A stretch of 64,000 nucleotides of DNA from Effrenium voratum. Lineage: Eukaryota > Sar > Dinophyceae > Suessiales > Symbiodiniaceae. Every line of letters begins with the position of its first letter. Positions within the stretch are counted from its first letter, which is position 1. Below, in pieces: positions 62,991-64,000 of the stretch. A model generated the notes under the pieces. That model searched no databases and was not told where the DNA came from. It worked only from the letters and a program-made list of their open reading frames with translations. Location of the stretch: contig CAUJNA010000535.1 of assembly GCA_963377175.1 (NCBI GenBank), positions 400,001 to 464,000 of the forward strand, in the 5' to 3' direction. Made by a program: the position numbers and the translations under genes.

Positions 62991-63899
62991 AACATTAGCC
63001 CGCGTAGTCGTCCCTGTAGGTCCCTGCAAGATGACGTGTGCTCACGTAGGCACCCTTTGCAGCGGCGTAGGCTTGCGGAGGCTTCCCCATAGGCATGCAA
63101 GTAGCGTATAGGCCGCTGTTCAAATTTTCCTATATGCTTTCCCTGGAAGTTGAGGTGGCGTCTCTGGGAGGATCTTAATTTGTAGAGCCAAGATCGTAGA
63201 TTAGCAACGCAGGGCAGACTTAGCCGTGAGATCGAGTTGGCCGCCTTAGATCATTTTGCCACCTTATGAGTCTGTGAGGGTTAAACAGGCCCCTGAGTTT
63301 CCCAACGGACTCCAAGCCACAACCCACAAGCAATTTGGGGGCGTCCAACAGGAGAGAAACACATAGCTTCCGCGTTTCAAGTTCTCCCGCGCCTCAAGAC
63401 TTGGCCCCTGGCAGTTGGCCAAAACCTGAGCCGAGTTGGTGGACCTTGGACGGCATGACATCAGGAGTTTCAGATTCACGACACATGGCATCGAATCGGA
63501 TGTCCAGTTGACATGGATCTGCTTATGGTGGGTTGGCCACCATGATTCCAGGCACATTTCACGAGGGCCATGAGTCCTGAAGGAAGGTGTTGTATTTTGT
63601 GGCAGGACCTGCCTTGAAAGTTGACCATTCTTGTGCCTTTTGCATTGATTTTTTGGAGGCGGAGAAGGTGTATCTTGAATTGGGTGGGTTTTGGTAGGCG
63701 GGTGCCTTTCGCATATGTTGTGGTTGGTTTAAAGGGAAAAGCAAGGAATTTAAAAGGAACTTCACCATTTGCAGGATCCCCCTGTGGCACATATCCACTG
63801 CCGCATCGCCAGGAAGGTTACGTCACTGTGGGTCACCTCCGGGAAGATGGCCAAGAGGCAGGAGCTTGGAAGTGCTTGGCTCGGTGGTTTTCTTGTGTG

Positions 63900-64000
63900 G
63901 CCATGGTTCAAAACCAATGGCTATATGTTGGGATACGTGCACCACCCAGTTTATTTAAGTGGGGATTGGGATGTTCACTGGGGGTACGGGGTTTTGACTC
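63900..64000 (+). repeat. Dispersed repeat family B, partial copy at window edge
   Basis: Ends with GGGATTGGGATGTTCACTGG and GGTACGGGGTTTTGACTC, matching the 3' half of 7014-7144. The end is cut by the window. Confidence 0.75.

Noticed and set aside
1..64000. Dinoflagellate spliced-leader relics
   Set aside because: Looked for CCATTTTGGCTCAAG-like sequence and found none, so the host assignment stays open.

Overview
The window is eukaryotic nuclear DNA carrying one large, nearly complete integrated DNA virus or virus-like transposon. The host part (1-9607 and 32396-64000) has mixed base composition. It is full of microsatellites, dispersed inverted-repeat elements and short isolated exon-like pieces, with no intact gene. 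This fits a large, intron-rich protist genome. A dinoflagellate or similar microalga is my guess, but I found no spliced-leader sequence or other diagnostic marker, so the host assignment is weak. The best host signals are an exon with a PIAS/SIZ-type SP-RING signature near 45.5 kb and a tRNA-like locus near 57.3 kb.

The element (about 9608-32395, 22.8 kb) is visibly AT-rich against the host and is bounded by terminal inverted repeats of about 440 bp. The outermost ~50 bp of each repeat is itself a palindrome. It encodes the Polinton/Maverick (Polinton-like virus, mavirus-like) core: protein-primed family B DNA polymerase, RVE-type integrase, A32-like packaging ATPase, a double-jelly-roll major capsid protein and a minor (penton) capsid protein. 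No adenovirus-type maturation protease was found. Accessory genes are a class-3-lipase-like hydrolase, a 932-residue fibre ending in a Peptidase_S74 self-cleaving chaperone, a C5-cytosine-methyltransferase-like protein, two GIY-YIG endonucleases with CxCG zinc fingers, a possible N-myristoylated protein and several small zinc-finger or charged proteins.

Layout of the element: the left arm is transcribed leftward (two paralogous zinc proteins, polymerase, integrase, zinc finger, a frameshifted RS-repeat protein, three coiled-coil or charged proteins, penton). The centre is transcribed rightward (lipase, two small genes, capsid, GIY-YIG, fibre, myristoyl-type protein). A leftward block follows (F-box-like remnant, zinc protein, ATPase). 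The right arm is rightward (small zinc proteins, methyltransferase, GIY-YIG).

Two promoter classes can be read directly. Replication-type genes and both GIY-YIG genes have a CTTAAAGAAAT-like core followed by a TATA-like stretch. Capsid, penton, fibre, ATPase, methyltransferase and several unknown genes have TCTA 12-23 nt before the start. The TCTA signal resembles the late-gene motif described for CroV and its virophage mavirus, so the element may be timed by a giant virus. The most unusual locus is the right-arm methyltransferase: its C-terminal 38 residues occur a second time, diverged, directly after the stop codon of the adjacent GIY-YIG gene. This looks like the scar of a homing cassette that carries a replacement gene end.
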